Shown in pieces: positions 28,754 through 38,375 of a stretch of DNA of 64,000 bases. Below the pieces are notes generated by a model. The model had not been told where the DNA came from. It did not search any database and saw only the letters and a list, made by a program, of their open reading frames with translations. Position numbers and translations under genes: made by a program. Origin of the DNA: G963556115 sp963675945 (GTDB taxonomy: Bacteria; Planctomycetota; SZUA-567); NCBI GenBank assembly GCA_963675945.1, contig OY780932.1:434001-498000 (forward strand), read 5' to 3'. How positions within the stretch are numbered: the stretch's first letter is position 1; each line of letters starts with the position of its first letter.

Positions 28754-29275
28754 TTACTCTTCAGTTGCCTCAGCTACCGCCTCTTCTGCGGCCACAGTCT
28801 CTTTATCCTGAGCTGGAGTAGCGCCATTTCCATTCTCATCAACTACCCAGAGTTTAAGCTCAGCCACAACCTCTGTATGCAGTTTGATCGGCACCCGGTG
28901 TACACCCAGGGTCTTAATTGGAGTCTTAACATTTACAGCATCAACCTCAATTACAATACCCTGCTCCGCCAAAGCCGCAACAATTGTCTTGGCCTGAACC
29001 GCACCGTAAAGATTCTCACCATCATTCACTTTTTCAGTAACGGTTACATCTACACCGTTTATACGTTCCGCTATCTCCTTGAAAGATAGTACTCTCTCTC
29101 CCTCAGCCGCCTGCAAGCGTTTTTTCTCCTGCTCAATAGCCTGGAGATTACTCTCAGTTACCTCTACCGCCTTACCGTACGGAACCAAGTAATTACGCCC
29201 ATAGCCATCTTTTACTTCGACTACCTCACCCGCATTACCCAGATTTTTCAAAGATTCTTTTAGTAAAAGCTTCAT
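28754..29275 (-). CDS. rplI: 50S ribosomal protein L9
   Basis: 173 residues. N-terminal domain with LLKESLKNLGNAGEVVEVKDGYGRN-type start and NYLVPYGKAV, connecting helix, and C-terminal rRNA-binding domain. Slightly longer than usual owing to an acidic C-terminal tail rich in E and A. Last gene of the rpsF-ssb-rpsR-rplI group. Confidence 0.96.
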   Translation of the reverse strand: MKLLLKESLKNLGNAGEVVEVKDGYGRNYLVPYGKAVEVTESNLQAIEQEKKRLQAAEGERVLSFKEIAERINGVDVTVTEKVNDGENLYGAVQAKTIVAALAEQGIVIEVDAVNVKTPIKTLGVHRVPIKLHTEVVAELKLWVVDENGNGATPAQDKETVAAEEAVAEATEE

Positions 29276-29350
29276 CGCTTTTTCCTTTCTTCATTGCTAA
29301 TAGCCACTCACCAATCAACCGCCATACAATCTCTAGAGAGCTATGAGTGA

Positions 29351-29566
29351 TTATCCGTTGAACTTCATTAGACCCAGAAAACGTGCTCTTTTGATTGCTG
29401 TAGCCAGACGGCGCTGGTTTTTAGCGCTGGTACCGGTACGTGTTGCATCAAAGATCTTACCCTGCGAGCTTACATACTTCTGCAAAGTATTGATATCCTT
29501 ATAATCAATACGAGTTGCATTTTTACCACTGAAACGATCCTGTGGTTTGCTTTCTTCTCTTGCCAT
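29351..29566 (-). CDS. rpsR: 30S ribosomal protein S18
   Basis: 71 residues. IDYKDINTLQKYVSSQGKI and KNQRRLATAIKRARFLGLM are the S18 signatures. It pairs with S6 on the platform of the small subunit. ATG at 29566 has GGAGAAAAA just upstream, ruling out the start five codons earlier. Confidence 0.97.
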   Translation of the reverse strand: MAREESKPQDRFSGKNATRIDYKDINTLQKYVSSQGKIFDATRTGTSAKNQRRLATAIKRARFLGLMKFNG

Positions 29567-29653
29567 TTTTTCTCCAATCATATATATAAATAAAATTTAA
29601 TCTTTATTTCCAACTGCCAATCAAGCTTTATCCGTTATACCTACAAGCAAAGC

Positions 29654-30157
29654 TTAAAATGGTATATCATCATCAGGCGCACTACCAAAGTCACCTGTAT
29701 CAAAGTCATTATAGCCTTCGCTACGTGGTGCGTTGTACTGATTAGTTCTACCGCTATTCGGCGTTGCTCCCCCGGCTCGCTGCCCACCGCCAGCATTACC
29801 GCCGGATTGTGCAGGCGCACCCCCGTCTGCTCGCGATCCGGTAAACTGAAAATTCTGAGCGACAACCTTGAGGCGATAAACCTTCTTCCCGGTATCACGA
29901 TCATCCCAACTATCGGTCTGAAGTCTTCCTTCAACCAGAATTGAACTCCCCTTCTTCAAGTATTCACAGACAATCTCTGCCGACCTGTCCCAGAAGGTCA
30001 CATCAACAAATGTAGTTCTCTGCTGCTCTGATTTCGAGCGGTTATCATTGATCGCCAATCCTATATCAGTAACCGCTGTACCCTGCGGGGTATATCTGAG
30101 TTCTGGGTCTCTTGTCAAATTACCCATCAATATTACTTTATTAAATGAACCAGCCAT
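29654..30157 (-). CDS. ssb: Single-stranded DNA-binding protein
   Basis: 167 residues. OB-fold (KVILMGNLTRDPELRYTPQG, WDRSAEIVCEYLKKGSSILVEG), a Gly/Asn/Arg-rich linker, and the acidic tip DDDIPF that contacts repair and replication proteins. ATG at 30157 follows GAGGAGATAATA. Lies between rpsF and rpsR as in many bacteria. Confidence 0.96.
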   Translation of the reverse strand: MAGSFNKVILMGNLTRDPELRYTPQGTAVTDIGLAINDNRSKSEQQRTTFVDVTFWDRSAEIVCEYLKKGSSILVEGRLQTDSWDDRDTGKKVYRLKVVAQNFQFTGSRADGGAPAQSGGNAGGGQRAGGATPNSGRTNQYNAPRSEGYNDFDTGDFGSAPDDDIPF

Positions 30158-30223
30158 TATTATCTCCTCTGAGTCTGACAAATCAGCAAATTGGATCAGT
30201 CTGTTCACACCGTTGTACTACTC

Positions 30224-30568
30224 TTACTCGTCGCTGACTTTTTCCGACGCTGCCGCCCCGGTCTCGGTTTCAATACCATCTTCATCTACAGTAATAAGAC
30301 AACGTAAAATCTGATCGTTAAGCTGAATCTGACGGTCAATCTTGGCAACCGCAGTACTCTCGACATTGAAATGAACCAGAATATAAGTTCCGCGTTTGCA
30401 TTTATTCATCTCAAAGGTCATCTTTCGGTCATCCCATTTAATACTCTTGACAATCTCACCACCATGGCGAGTAATTGTAGAATGACATACCTCTTCAATC
30501 TGCCCGTAATCTTCGCGAGCCTTATTGCTATCGACTACAAACATTGCTTCATACAGTTTCTGTGCCAC
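30224..30568 (-). CDS. rpsF: 30S ribosomal protein S6
   Basis: 114 residues from a GTG start at 30568, which is preceded by GGAGGATCACAG. The frame stays open upstream, but family alignment (KLYEAMFVVD as first strand) supports the GTG. Contains WDDRKMTFEMNKCKRGTYIL and an acidic tail. Autoregulation through an mRNA S6:S18 site is known in the family; no such leader was identified here. Confidence 0.95.
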   Translation of the reverse strand: MAQKLYEAMFVVDSNKAREDYGQIEEVCHSTITRHGGEIVKSIKWDDRKMTFEMNKCKRGTYILVHFNVESTAVAKIDRQIQLNDQILRCLITVDEDGIETETGAAASEKVSDE

Positions 30569-30634
30569 CTGTGATCCTCCATACTTGTATATTGAGCCTC
30601 GAGTATGCGCTGCATACCTGTACTCCATATTATT

Positions 30635-31303
30635 TTAAAATCTCAAATCAATTCCATTATACTTTTGCTGAGAAAAATTCAGCCCCTGCCGGTACCAATC
30701 GAGTATCGCCTCCGCTCCCGTAGACAGCACCCTCTCCAGCAAAACAGCTTCTTCCTCGGCAAACCGCCCAAGAACATAATCCGCCAGTCCAGCTGCAGCC
30801 AATGCCTTATTCCCGCACTGGTCATGCCTCGACCCGACTCCGATTCTCAGTCGAGAGTAACGCTCCGTACCTAGAACGCCGGTTATCGACTTCAAACCGT
30901 TATGTCCGCCTGAGCTCCCGTTATCGCGTAGACGCAAACGTCCGAGCGGCAGATATATATCATCGACGACAACCAGCAAATTATCTATATCTACTCCGGT
31001 TAAATGCTTGAAGACCTCACCGGAGAGATTCATATACGTCAGTGGCTTTAACAACAATAAATCCCGCCTTGGACTGCAACTCAGCATGTTTCCTCGAACC
31101 TGCCACGCGCCGGGATCAGCTTTTTTGCAGAAAGCGGCAACCAGCATGGACCATAGTCCCGATCGCTCAGCCTTATCTGCCACTTCAGTCTGGGTATTCC
31201 GTTGCAGTAAAACGGCTGCTTGCTCAACAGCCAAGAACCCAATATTATGCCGGGTATAAGCATACTCCTTACCAGGATTACCCAGCCCCAGCACATACTT
31301 CAT
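30635..31303 (-). CDS. pth: Peptidyl-tRNA hydrolase
   Basis: 222 residues, longer than the usual ~190. Start MKYVLGLGNPGKEYAYTRHN contains the catalytic His; LLLKPLTYMNLSGE, VVDDIYLPLGRLRLR and GGHNGLKSI are intact. The extra length is an insertion at residues ~35-75 (between the first helix and the KPLTYMN strand), rich in K, A and W. It recycles stalled peptidyl-tRNA. Between rplY and rpsF, a classic neighbourhood. Confidence 0.95.
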   Translation of the reverse strand: MKYVLGLGNPGKEYAYTRHNIGFLAVEQAAVLLQRNTQTEVADKAERSGLWSMLVAAFCKKADPGAWQVRGNMLSCSPRRDLLLLKPLTYMNLSGEVFKHLTGVDIDNLLVVVDDIYLPLGRLRLRDNGSSGGHNGLKSITGVLGTERYSRLRIGVGSRHDQCGNKALAAAGLADYVLGRFAEEEAVLLERVLSTGAEAILDWYRQGLNFSQQKYNGIDLRF

Positions 31304-31343
31304 TTACCTGCTCCCCAGCCAGCTCAAGCCTTAAGAAGCTCTA

Positions 31344-31931
31344 TTATTCGCCACCTTCTGCTTCGCCCTCAGCTTCTTCATCTTCATCACCGGCAGAAGC
31401 TCCGTGACAACTGACCACAGCCACATTCTCCGGAGTCTGATACACAACTCCCTCAAGCACTGGAAGATCCTTAACATATAAAACGTCACCAAGCTTCAGA
31501 GCCGAGATATTAACTTTGATTATTTCAGGGAGATCAGCCGGCTTACAAGAGATTTGCACATTATGCAGGTCTACTTCGACAACTCCACCTACATCTTCAC
31601 CAGCAGCAGTACCTACAATCTCAATCTCAACCTCAACATGGAGCTCGGTATCAGCATCGACAAGACGGAAATCGGCGTGAATAAGCTTATCACCGATATT
31701 CTCATGCTGCGCATCCTTGATAATAGCTTGCTGTTTCTTCCCGTCAACTTCCAGGTCTACCAACCTCTCACCAGACTTGACAATCTCCTGCAACTCACCC
31801 TCATCCACAGCCAGATTGACATTCTCAGCCCCTTTACCGTAGAGTACTGCAGGAATCTTACCTTCCTTACGCAGATTAAAAGCAACATACTTTCCTGTGC
31901 CTTCACGTTTCTGTACTTTGAGTACTGCCAC
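31344..31931 (-). CDS. rplY: 50S ribosomal protein L25 (Ctc form)
   Basis: 195 residues, the long TL5/CTC form with an N-terminal 5S rRNA-binding domain (GKYVAFNLRKEGKIPAVLYG) and a C-terminal domain (VVEVDLHNVQISCKPADLPE). Ends in a very acidic tail. GTG start at 31931 follows AAAGGAGAATTATA. It lies between prs and pth. Confidence 0.95.
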   Translation of the reverse strand: MAVLKVQKREGTGKYVAFNLRKEGKIPAVLYGKGAENVNLAVDEGELQEIVKSGERLVDLEVDGKKQQAIIKDAQHENIGDKLIHADFRLVDADTELHVEVEIEIVGTAAGEDVGGVVEVDLHNVQISCKPADLPEIIKVNISALKLGDVLYVKDLPVLEGVVYQTPENVAVVSCHGASAGDEDEEAEGEAEGGE

Positions 31932-31962
31932 TATAATTCTCCTTTATTGTATAAATAATTAT

Positions 31963-31978
31963 GTAATTCATGAATTAC
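31963..31978. repeat. Perfect 16-bp palindrome upstream of rplY
   Basis: GTAATTCATGAATTAC sits 32 bp before the rplY start. On the coding strand a run of nine T precedes it, not follows it, so it is not a normal terminator of prs. It may be a leader hairpin or an operator. Confidence 0.45.
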
Positions 31979-32009
31979 GCAAAAAAAAACAATTCTACTG
32001 CCCCATGCC

Positions 32010-32942
32010 TCAAAACAGCGAACTCATCGACTTATTATGGTGAATCCTAACAATTGCCTCGGCCAACATCGTTGCAACCGAGAGTACGGTAAATTTATTG
32101 ACACTTCTGGCACCCATCTCTACATCCTGAGGTAGAGTATTGGTCGTAATTATTTCATCTGCTCCCGCCTCACCGAGGCGCGACCAAGCCGGACCGACAA
32201 AGAGACCATGAGCAGCCGCGATCGTCACGCTCTGCGCCCCCTCTTCCCGTGCGATAGCGATTGCACTCGCCATACTTCCGGCTGTAGATATCATATCATC
32301 AACGATGATAGCATTCTTCTGCGCGATATTGCCAATGACATGACCATGCTGTATCTCCACATCATTCTTACGCCGCTTCTCAATGATCGCCAGAGTACCA
32401 CCCAAGGCATTGGCATAGCCATCCGCCATCTTTACACTACCCACGTCTGGAGCAACTATGACGATATTATCAAGCTCCTTTTTGCGCAGATAACTCGCAA
32501 TAACCGGCTTGGTAATCAGATGATCCAGTGGAATATCGAAGAATCCCTGTATCTGTTGAGCATGCAAATCCATACACAGCATTCTATTGATTCCGGCAGT
32601 TGTCAACAGGTTTGCAGCCAGCTTAGCGGTAATCGGCACCCGCCCCTCATGCTTACGATCCTGACGTGCATAGCCGTAATACGGCACCACTGCGGTTATT
32701 CTCCGTGCCGACGCCCGACGCAGAGCATCTACCATTACCAGCAGCTCCATCAAATTCTCGTTTACCGGCATACCAGTAGGCTGCACAATAAAACAATCCA
32801 ACCCTCTGACATCCTCGAGTATCTTTACTCTAGTCTCACCATCAGCAAAACTCCCGACATCGCAGAGACCTGCCGCTATGCCCAAGGCTCTACAGATCTC
32901 TTCACCCAACTCACGGTGACTAGTTCCATAAAAGATCTTCAT
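32010..32942 (-). CDS. prs: Ribose-phosphate pyrophosphokinase
   Basis: 310 residues. FADGETRVKI, VVPYYGYARQDRK, the PRPP-binding VIVDDMISTAGSM and the Mg/ATP-site CMDLHAQQIQGFFDIP are all present. It makes PRPP from ribose 5-phosphate and ATP for nucleotide, His, Trp and NAD synthesis. Follows the glmU-like gene by 85 bp. Confidence 0.96.
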   Translation of the reverse strand: MKIFYGTSHRELGEEICRALGIAAGLCDVGSFADGETRVKILEDVRGLDCFIVQPTGMPVNENLMELLVMVDALRRASARRITAVVPYYGYARQDRKHEGRVPITAKLAANLLTTAGINRMLCMDLHAQQIQGFFDIPLDHLITKPVIASYLRKKELDNIVIVAPDVGSVKMADGYANALGGTLAIIEKRRKNDVEIQHGHVIGNIAQKNAIIVDDMISTAGSMASAIAIAREEGAQSVTIAAAHGLFVGPAWSRLGEAGADEIITTNTLPQDVEMGARSVNKFTVLSVATMLAEAIVRIHHNKSMSSLF

Positions 32943-33027
32943 ATCAGCCTCCGATACTCAAAAAAATTAAAACAACAACAACCCAAAAGGCAGCGACTCA
33001 ACCCGCAACCAAGAAGTCCAAGCCACC

Positions 33028-33786
33028 TCAACCTCGCTGAGCAAGCGCTATTTCAACCCGCTCCAAATCCTGGGGTGTATTAACCCCTAACGCCTCTATA
33101 TCATCCTTGCATTTCAGCGCCACAACTCTCTCACCCTGTTCAAGCAATATCTTGATTACATCCGGCAGATAATATTCGCCCTGAGCGTTATCATTACCCA
33201 CCTTCTCCAGAGCACTCCAAAGCGCTTCATCACGAAAACAGAAGACCCCGGTATTACCTTCAAGCACCGCGAGCTCCGCCTCTGTTGCATCCTTAGACTC
33301 TACAATTCGCTCAACCGAACCGTCCGCACCCCTTATAACGCGCCCGAAGCTGCTCTCTTGCGGAATATTCACTGTCAGCACCGCACAAGCCGCGTCCTCT
33401 TGCTCTCTGAGGCGGGCTATAGCTTCAAAACTCTCCTTGCTTAATAACGGCATATCGCCACACGCTACAATTATCGGCGAGCCTGCAAGCTCTGGAGCAA
33501 ATTCATTCTTTTCAAACAAAAACCGGGCACACATAACAGCGTGACCGGTTCCGAGTTGAGGCGACTGCTCAACCCAGCAAACTCCAGTCGGCAACTCTCG
33601 GATGACCTCTTCTTTCTGGAAGCCAACTACAGCGACAATGCCGCCAACCGATGCTGCCGAGAGCGCTGAAAGCACCCAATGAATCAGAGGTTTCCCCCCC
33701 GCCTCAAAGAGCACCTTTGGTCGGCTGCCGCCCATGCGAGTGCCTTTTCCTGCTGCCAAGACACATGCGCGTAGGCCTTCTGCCAT
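33028..33786 (-). CDS. GlmU-like sugar nucleotidyltransferase without acetyltransferase domain
   Basis: 252 residues. LAAGKGTRMGGSRPKVLFEAGGKPLIHWVL is the GlmU-type uridylyltransferase start (only partly quoted domain signature: LAAGKGTRM); QLGTGHAVMCA and VACGDMPLL follow, and NTGVFCF-type substrate loop is present. The left-handed beta-helix acetyltransferase half of GlmU (another ~200 residues) is absent, and the reading frame ends naturally before prs. It probably makes UDP-GlcNAc, with acetylation done by another protein, or uses another sugar phosphate. The glmU-prs-rplY-pth order is conserved in many bacteria, which favours the GlmU role. ATG at 33786 follows AGAAGGGTGG. Confidence 0.8.
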   Translation of the reverse strand: MAEGLRACVLAAGKGTRMGGSRPKVLFEAGGKPLIHWVLSALSAASVGGIVAVVGFQKEEVIRELPTGVCWVEQSPQLGTGHAVMCARFLFEKNEFAPELAGSPIIVACGDMPLLSKESFEAIARLREQEDAACAVLTVNIPQESSFGRVIRGADGSVERIVESKDATEAELAVLEGNTGVFCFRDEALWSALEKVGNDNAQGEYYLPDVIKILLEQGERVVALKCKDDIEALGVNTPQDLERVEIALAQRG

Positions 33787-34061
33787 GATTACCACCCTTC
33801 TGCGCAATTCGGAACCGTTGTTTACACGATAAGATATCTAAGCCGAGACAAACGCCGAGACACCTTCCAAACTCAATTATATAATTACCACTTTTATCAT
33901 ACAGCTATATATTATAATAATAATGTGCTCAGCCTCAACCAAGCACATCTATTAAATCTTAGTTCATAAATAATAACCAAAAACTTCGCGACCACAAGGG
34001 GTTTATTAATATAATTCTAATAATTACTCAACTATTACCAGAAACCCCTCAACGAACTCCA

Positions 34062-34406
34062 TTAAATCTCACCGATACTCTTCCCGCTCGCGATGACACT
34101 CTCCAACAACTCCTTATCGGCATCTTCCAGATCGATAAACATCACTCCGATCATATCTCCAAATTTCCAACAAACCCGGACATCAACATAAATTATACGT
34201 TCACCTTCAATATCTACACTTATCCCAAACACATCATGCTTATTCAAGGGAAAAGTTGTCAGCAACATCAGACCACCGGCCGAAATATTGAGTACCAGCG
34301 CTTCATTATTGAGGCTCTCATCAGCATGCAGCTTATGAATTGTAGCCGACACAAACGAATCCGCTCGCTCATACTGCCTCTGGTTCTCTACATTCTTCCC
34401 ACCCAT
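34062..34406 (-). CDS. PilZ-domain protein (c-di-GMP receptor)
   Basis: 114 residues, a stand-alone PilZ domain. The c-di-GMP signatures are both visible: RxxxR as RQYER near the N-terminus and the N-x-S-x-x-G motif as NISAGG about 40 residues later. Binds cyclic di-GMP and typically controls motility, adhesion or polysaccharide export. ATG at 34406 follows GAAGGAGAAGTT. Isolated gene; the gap to its left (33787-34061... upstream of the glmU-like gene) is AT-rich with nothing recognised. Confidence 0.85.
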   Translation of the reverse strand: MGGKNVENQRQYERADSFVSATIHKLHADESLNNEALVLNISAGGLMLLTTFPLNKHDVFGISVDIEGERIIYVDVRVCWKFGDMIGVMFIDLEDADKELLESVIASGKSIGEI

Positions 34407-34571
34407 AACTTCTCCTTCACCCAAAACCACTACACCAAATACACCCATAATATTGCATTATAATATTCTATACCAAGAATATACGATTAACAAGCATAAA
34501 ATTACTACCCCAGTATATCTATTACCCCTATATTTCAAAATTATTCAAACAACTCCTGCCCCACCCTAGTA

Positions 34572-34586
34572 GTATTTGTCAAATAC
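34572..34586. promoter_or_regulatory. Palindrome GTATTTGTCAAATAC upstream of htpG
   Basis: Perfect 7-bp arms around one base, about 200 bp before htpG in the 382-bp gap between the divergent PilZ and htpG genes. Could be an operator for either gene. No CIRCE element was found in the gap. Confidence 0.4.
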
Positions 34587-34788
34587 ACATAGTCACTCCT
34601 CTGCGCCGAGCCTGTCTATTTGACAAAACCAGTTTTCTCGCTCTCAACCAAACACGACATATCTTACTATTCAACAAGGAGTTGCAGGCCAAGCAGCCAC
34701 CACGCAGCATCTCTGGTATGGATATTGCTATAAAAATTCCCGACAAATAACTCGATCTATTGTTTTATACTGATTAAAGGAGAAAAAA

Positions 34789-36699
34789 GTGGCAGAAGAA
34801 AAAATGGAATTCAAGGCAGAACTCAAACAGGTAATGGATATTATTGTACATTCACTCTACTCTCACAAAGAGATATTCCTCAGAGAACTGATCAGTAACG
34901 CCTCAGACGCTATTGCAAAGATCCGTTTTGATTCCCTCACTGACACCTCGCTCACCGAGGGTGATGCAGACTGGAAAATTACCATCGTTCCAGACAAAGA
35001 CAATAACACCATAACCATCTCGGACAATGGCTGTGGTCTTACCAAAGAGGGACTTATTGAAAATCTAGGTACTATCGCCCGCTCCGGCACCAAAGCCTTT
35101 ATTGAAAAACTTAAACAAGCCAAGGATGAAAACACTGTAGACCTTATTGGTCAATTTGGTGTCGGTTTTTACAGTTCGTTCATGGTCGCAGACAAAGTCG
35201 AGGTAATTACCCGCGCCGCCAAAGAGCCCCAGGGAATAAAGTGGACCTCGACCGGCGAAGACACCTTTACCATAGAGGAGATTGAAAAAACCAGCCGCGG
35301 AACCGCTATCATTCTCCACCTCAAAGAAGACGCCAGCGAATACCTTGAAGTCTTCCGGATCCGTAACATCGTCAAGAAATTCTCCGACTTTGTTGAGTAT
35401 CCGATCATCCTCTGCTATAACGAGGAGAAAGAGGTCGAGGTAGACGGCGAGAAGAAGACCGAGATAGAAGCCAAGGAGGATATTCTAAACTCGCAGCAGG
35501 CTATCTGGGTACGCCCCAAGAGCGAGGTCAAGGATGAAGAGTACGACGAATTCTACAAGCTTATCTCCCATGATTACGAGAAGCCGCTCAAGACAATTCA
35601 TTACTCGGCCGAAGGTACCCAGGAATTCAAGGCGCTCCTCTTTATTCCTCAGCGCAAACCCTTCGACTTCTTCATGCAGAACTCCCGCAAAGGGATTCAG
35701 CTCTATGTCAACCGGGTATTTATCACTGAAGAATGCGAGAAATTGCTTCCAAATTATCTTGAATTCATCCGCGGCGTAATCGACAGTTCCGACCTACCAC
35801 TGAACGTCTCACGTGAAATGCTCCAAGAAGACAAACAACTCGCCAGTATCAGGAAAGCGATCACCTCCAAGGTCTTCTCCACCCTCAAGGATATGCTGAA
35901 CAATGAATACGAGAGCTATCTGAAATTCTGGGAGGAGTTTGGGGTTATTCTAAAATCTGGCATATCTTCAGACTATGCCAATAAAGATAAGATCGCTGAT
36001 CTCATCCTCTGTAAATCAACTCGCACCGCCACTAACGCTGAAGAAAGTTCTGATTATATCACCCTGGAGCAATACATAGAGGCTATGCCTGAAGATCAAG
36101 AGTCTATCTACTATATGATCGCCGAGAGCCGGGAGATGGTCGAAAACTCACCGTATATGGAGCAATTTAAAGCCAAGGGTATCGAGGTTCTGGTTCTTAC
36201 CGACCCTGTAGACGAGATCGTCGTTCAGGCTCTGGGCAGCTACAAGGAGAAGAACCTGAAAGCTATCGACCGTGGCGAGCTCGAAGTTGAGAAGGAGACC
36301 GAGGCCGAGAAGGAACTCAAAGAGAAAGAAAACAAGGATATTATCGAATTTATCAAAGAGACTCTGGGCGAGGAGGTCAAGGAGGTCAAGATCTCCAACC
36401 GTCTGAAAGAGAGCCCTGCCTGTGTGGTCGGCCTGGAAGGTCAGTATGGAGCGCAGATGGAGAAGCTGATGAAGGAGATGGGAGCTGATGTCATGAAACG
36501 TGAAACCGTTCTGGAGATCAACCCTGAGCATCCGGTGATCACCAAACTCAAACACGATCTGGAAGCAGGCGGCAATAAAGAGAGTATCGGCAAATATATA
36601 AGGGTTATCTTTGATGCCGCGCTTATTGCTGCAGGTGAAAAGGTCAAAGACCCTAGCTCTATGCTCAAGCGTATTGCCGATATCATCAGTAGCAATTAA
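34789..36699 (+). CDS. htpG: Chaperone HtpG (Hsp90)
   Basis: 636 residues, full length. N-terminal GHKL ATPase (HSLYSHKEIFLRELISNASDA, DNGCGLTKE, GQFGVGFYSSFMVAD), middle domain with the catalytic-loop arginine region (GVIDSSDLPLNVSREMLQ) and the C-terminal dimerisation domain. GTG start at 34789 follows AAAGGAGAAAAAA. ATP-dependent protein folding in the cytoplasm. Followed by hairpins, so transcribed apart from dnaJ-grpE. Confidence 0.97.
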   Translation: MAEEKMEFKAELKQVMDIIVHSLYSHKEIFLRELISNASDAIAKIRFDSLTDTSLTEGDADWKITIVPDKDNNTITISDNGCGLTKEGLIENLGTIARSGTKAFIEKLKQAKDENTVDLIGQFGVGFYSSFMVADKVEVITRAAKEPQGIKWTSTGEDTFTIEEIEKTSRGTAIILHLKEDASEYLEVFRIRNIVKKFSDFVEYPIILCYNEEKEVEVDGEKKTEIEAKEDILNSQQAIWVRPKSEVKDEEYDEFYKLISHDYEKPLKTIHYSAEGTQEFKALLFIPQRKPFDFFMQNSRKGIQLYVNRVFITEECEKLLPNYLEFIRGVIDSSDLPLNVSREMLQEDKQLASIRKAITSKVFSTLKDMLNNEYESYLKFWEEFGVILKSGISSDYANKDKIADLILCKSTRTATNAEESSDYITLEQYIEAMPEDQESIYYMIAESREMVENSPYMEQFKAKGIEVLVLTDPVDEIVVQALGSYKEKNLKAIDRGELEVEKETEAEKELKEKENKDIIEFIKETLGEEVKEVKISNRLKESPACVVGLEGQYGAQMEKLMKEMGADVMKRETVLEINPEHPVITKLKHDLEAGGNKESIGKYIRVIFDAALIAAGEKVKDPSSMLKRIADIISSN

Positions 36700-36739
36700 C
36701 CTGACTACCGTGCAACTGGTAGCTAGAACCATATAAGCA

Positions 36740-36830
36740 TAAGTGCGGGATTACCCTTTGCAGGTACTCTCCGCACTCTTGCTATGTAAAGATAGAATAA
36801 AAGCCTTCTTTTTACCGGCTTTTTATTTAT
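36740..36830 (+). terminator. Two consecutive stem-loops after htpG
   Basis: First, AGTGCGG/CCGCACT (36740-36777) with an inner TACC/GGTA stem. Then AAAAGCC-TTCTTTTTACC-GGCTTTT (36799-36823) followed by a T/A-rich tract, the better rho-independent candidate. Confidence 0.65.
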
Positions 36831-36918
36831 AATAAAGCTAAAGCTGCCAGCATTACAGTTTTTATCCAGCAGTAATTGACCGGTATTCTTTGCTACAGAG
36901 ATAATAAGGAAGATAAAA

Positions 36919-37155
36919 TTGACCACCATAGTCAAACATAAAGAGTCGGGAAAACGATTTGTGGTTGTGGGCACCGGTTTTGCCGCCCACATCGAAAAGC
37001 CCTCCTTTTTTATGGGCAATAAAACCGGAGGACCACGCTACTTCGATATGATCTGCTGTTGTAACAAATCCGGTGAACTCGGCTGGTTCAAGACCGAAGA
37101 GCTCAAAGTTGAGACTATCGACGGCAAGAACCCGGACGAACTGGAGATTGACTAA
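36919..37155 (+). CDS. Small conserved-looking unknown protein
   Basis: 78 residues, not recognised. The start is TTG at 36919 behind AAGGAAGATAAAA. Composition and spacing look real: a basic N-terminal strand (KESGKRFVVVGTGFAAHIE), a glycine-rich loop (MGNKTGGPR), a three-cysteine MICCCNKSGELGW segment and an acidic end. It may be a small beta-barrel. It lies between htpG and dnaJ, all on the plus strand, 71 bp before dnaJ, so a stress or protein-quality role is possible but unproven. Confidence 0.6.
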   Translation: MTTIVKHKESGKRFVVVGTGFAAHIEKPSFFMGNKTGGPRYFDMICCCNKSGELGWFKTEELKVETIDGKNPDELEID

Positions 37156-37226
37156 AAGTGGGTGGAATAAGCGCTATTAAACCAAACAATTAATGTATAA
37201 TTCATGATAAATAACGAGGTAGAATA

Positions 37227-38375
37227 ATGGCAAAAAGAGATTATTATGAGGTTCTCGGGGTAGGTAAGGATGCCACTCAGGACGAGATCAAACGTAAATA
37301 CCGTAAACTCGCAATGAAATACCATCCAGATAAAAACCCAGGTAACAAAGACGCAGAAGAGAAATTCAAAGAAGCAGCCGAGGCCTATGAAGTACTCCAT
37401 GACAATGATAAACGAGCCCGTTATGACCGCTTCGGCTTCCAAGGGGTATCGGGTGGCGCCAATAGTGGCGGAGCCGAATTTTCAAATTTCGAAGACATCT
37501 TTTCACACTTCTCCGATATCTTCGGTGGTGGCGGCGGTTCGGTCTTTGATGGCATCTTCGGCGGGATGGGTGGAGGTGGTGGCGGCAGACGCATCCGCCC
37601 GGGTAATTCCCTGAAGTGCCGGGTCAATATCACCTTCAAGGAATCGGCTTTCGGCTGTTCCAAGACAATCGAACTCAACCGCAACGAACTCTGCGACAGC
37701 TGTAAAGGTTCGGGTGCCGCCGAAGGCGCCAGCCCCAAACGCTGCCCCACCTGCGGTGGAAGCGGACAGATACATCAGACGCAGGGTTTCTTCTCGGTAC
37801 AGACCACCTGCCCCAAGTGCCACGGTGAAGGCCAGGTAATCGACAACCCCTGTAAGACCTGCGGCGGGAGTGGGGTAAACCCCAAAACCGTGCGCATCAA
37901 GGTCAATATTCCCGCTGGAGTCGAAGACGGCACCAGACTGCGTATACCCGATGAGGGTGAACCCAGCACCAATGGCGGCCCCAGGGGAGACCTTTTCTGC
38001 TACATCTTTGTCGCCGAGGATGAATTCTTCCACCGTAACGGCAACGATGTAGTATGTGAGATCCCGATAACTGTCTCCCAGGCCGCACTCGGAGCCGAGA
38101 TAGATGTACCAACCCTCAGAGGCAAGGCCAAGGTCAAGATCGTCAAGGGTACTCAGAGCGGACAGGTATATCGCCTCCGCGGCCAGGGATTCCCCAGCAT
38201 GCGCGGCTATGGAGATGGCGATGAGATCGTCCAAATAATTGTTGAGATTCCCAAGAAACTCAGCCGCAAGCAGGAAGAGCTATACCGGGAACTCGCCAAA
38301 CTCGACGATACCAATGTCACCCCCAGACGCAAGAGTGTAATGGAGTCGATCAAGAACTATTTCTCTGATGAATAA
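37227..38375 (+). CDS. dnaJ: Chaperone DnaJ
   Basis: 382 residues. J domain (YEVLGVGKDATQDEIKRKYR, with HPDK), Gly/Phe-rich linker, four zinc-binding repeats (CDSCKGSG, CPTCGGSG, CPKCHGEG, CKTCGGSG) and both C-terminal substrate-binding domains. Type I DnaJ, activates DnaK ATPase. dnaK is not in the window. Precedes grpE by 73 bp. Confidence 0.97.
   Translation: MAKRDYYEVLGVGKDATQDEIKRKYRKLAMKYHPDKNPGNKDAEEKFKEAAEAYEVLHDNDKRARYDRFGFQGVSGGANSGGAEFSNFEDIFSHFSDIFGGGGGSVFDGIFGGMGGGGGGRRIRPGNSLKCRVNITFKESAFGCSKTIELNRNELCDSCKGSGAAEGASPKRCPTCGGSGQIHQTQGFFSVQTTCPKCHGEGQVIDNPCKTCGGSGVNPKTVRIKVNIPAGVEDGTRLRIPDEGEPSTNGGPRGDLFCYIFVAEDEFFHRNGNDVVCEIPITVSQAALGAEIDVPTLRGKAKVKIVKGTQSGQVYRLRGQGFPSMRGYGDGDEIVQIIVEIPKKLSRKQEELYRELAKLDDTNVTPRRKSVMESIKNYFSDE

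Noticed and set aside
34449..34788. CIRCE or sigma32-type heat-shock control of htpG
   Set aside because: No TTAGCACTC-N9-GAGTGCTAA and no convincing heat-shock promoter was found.
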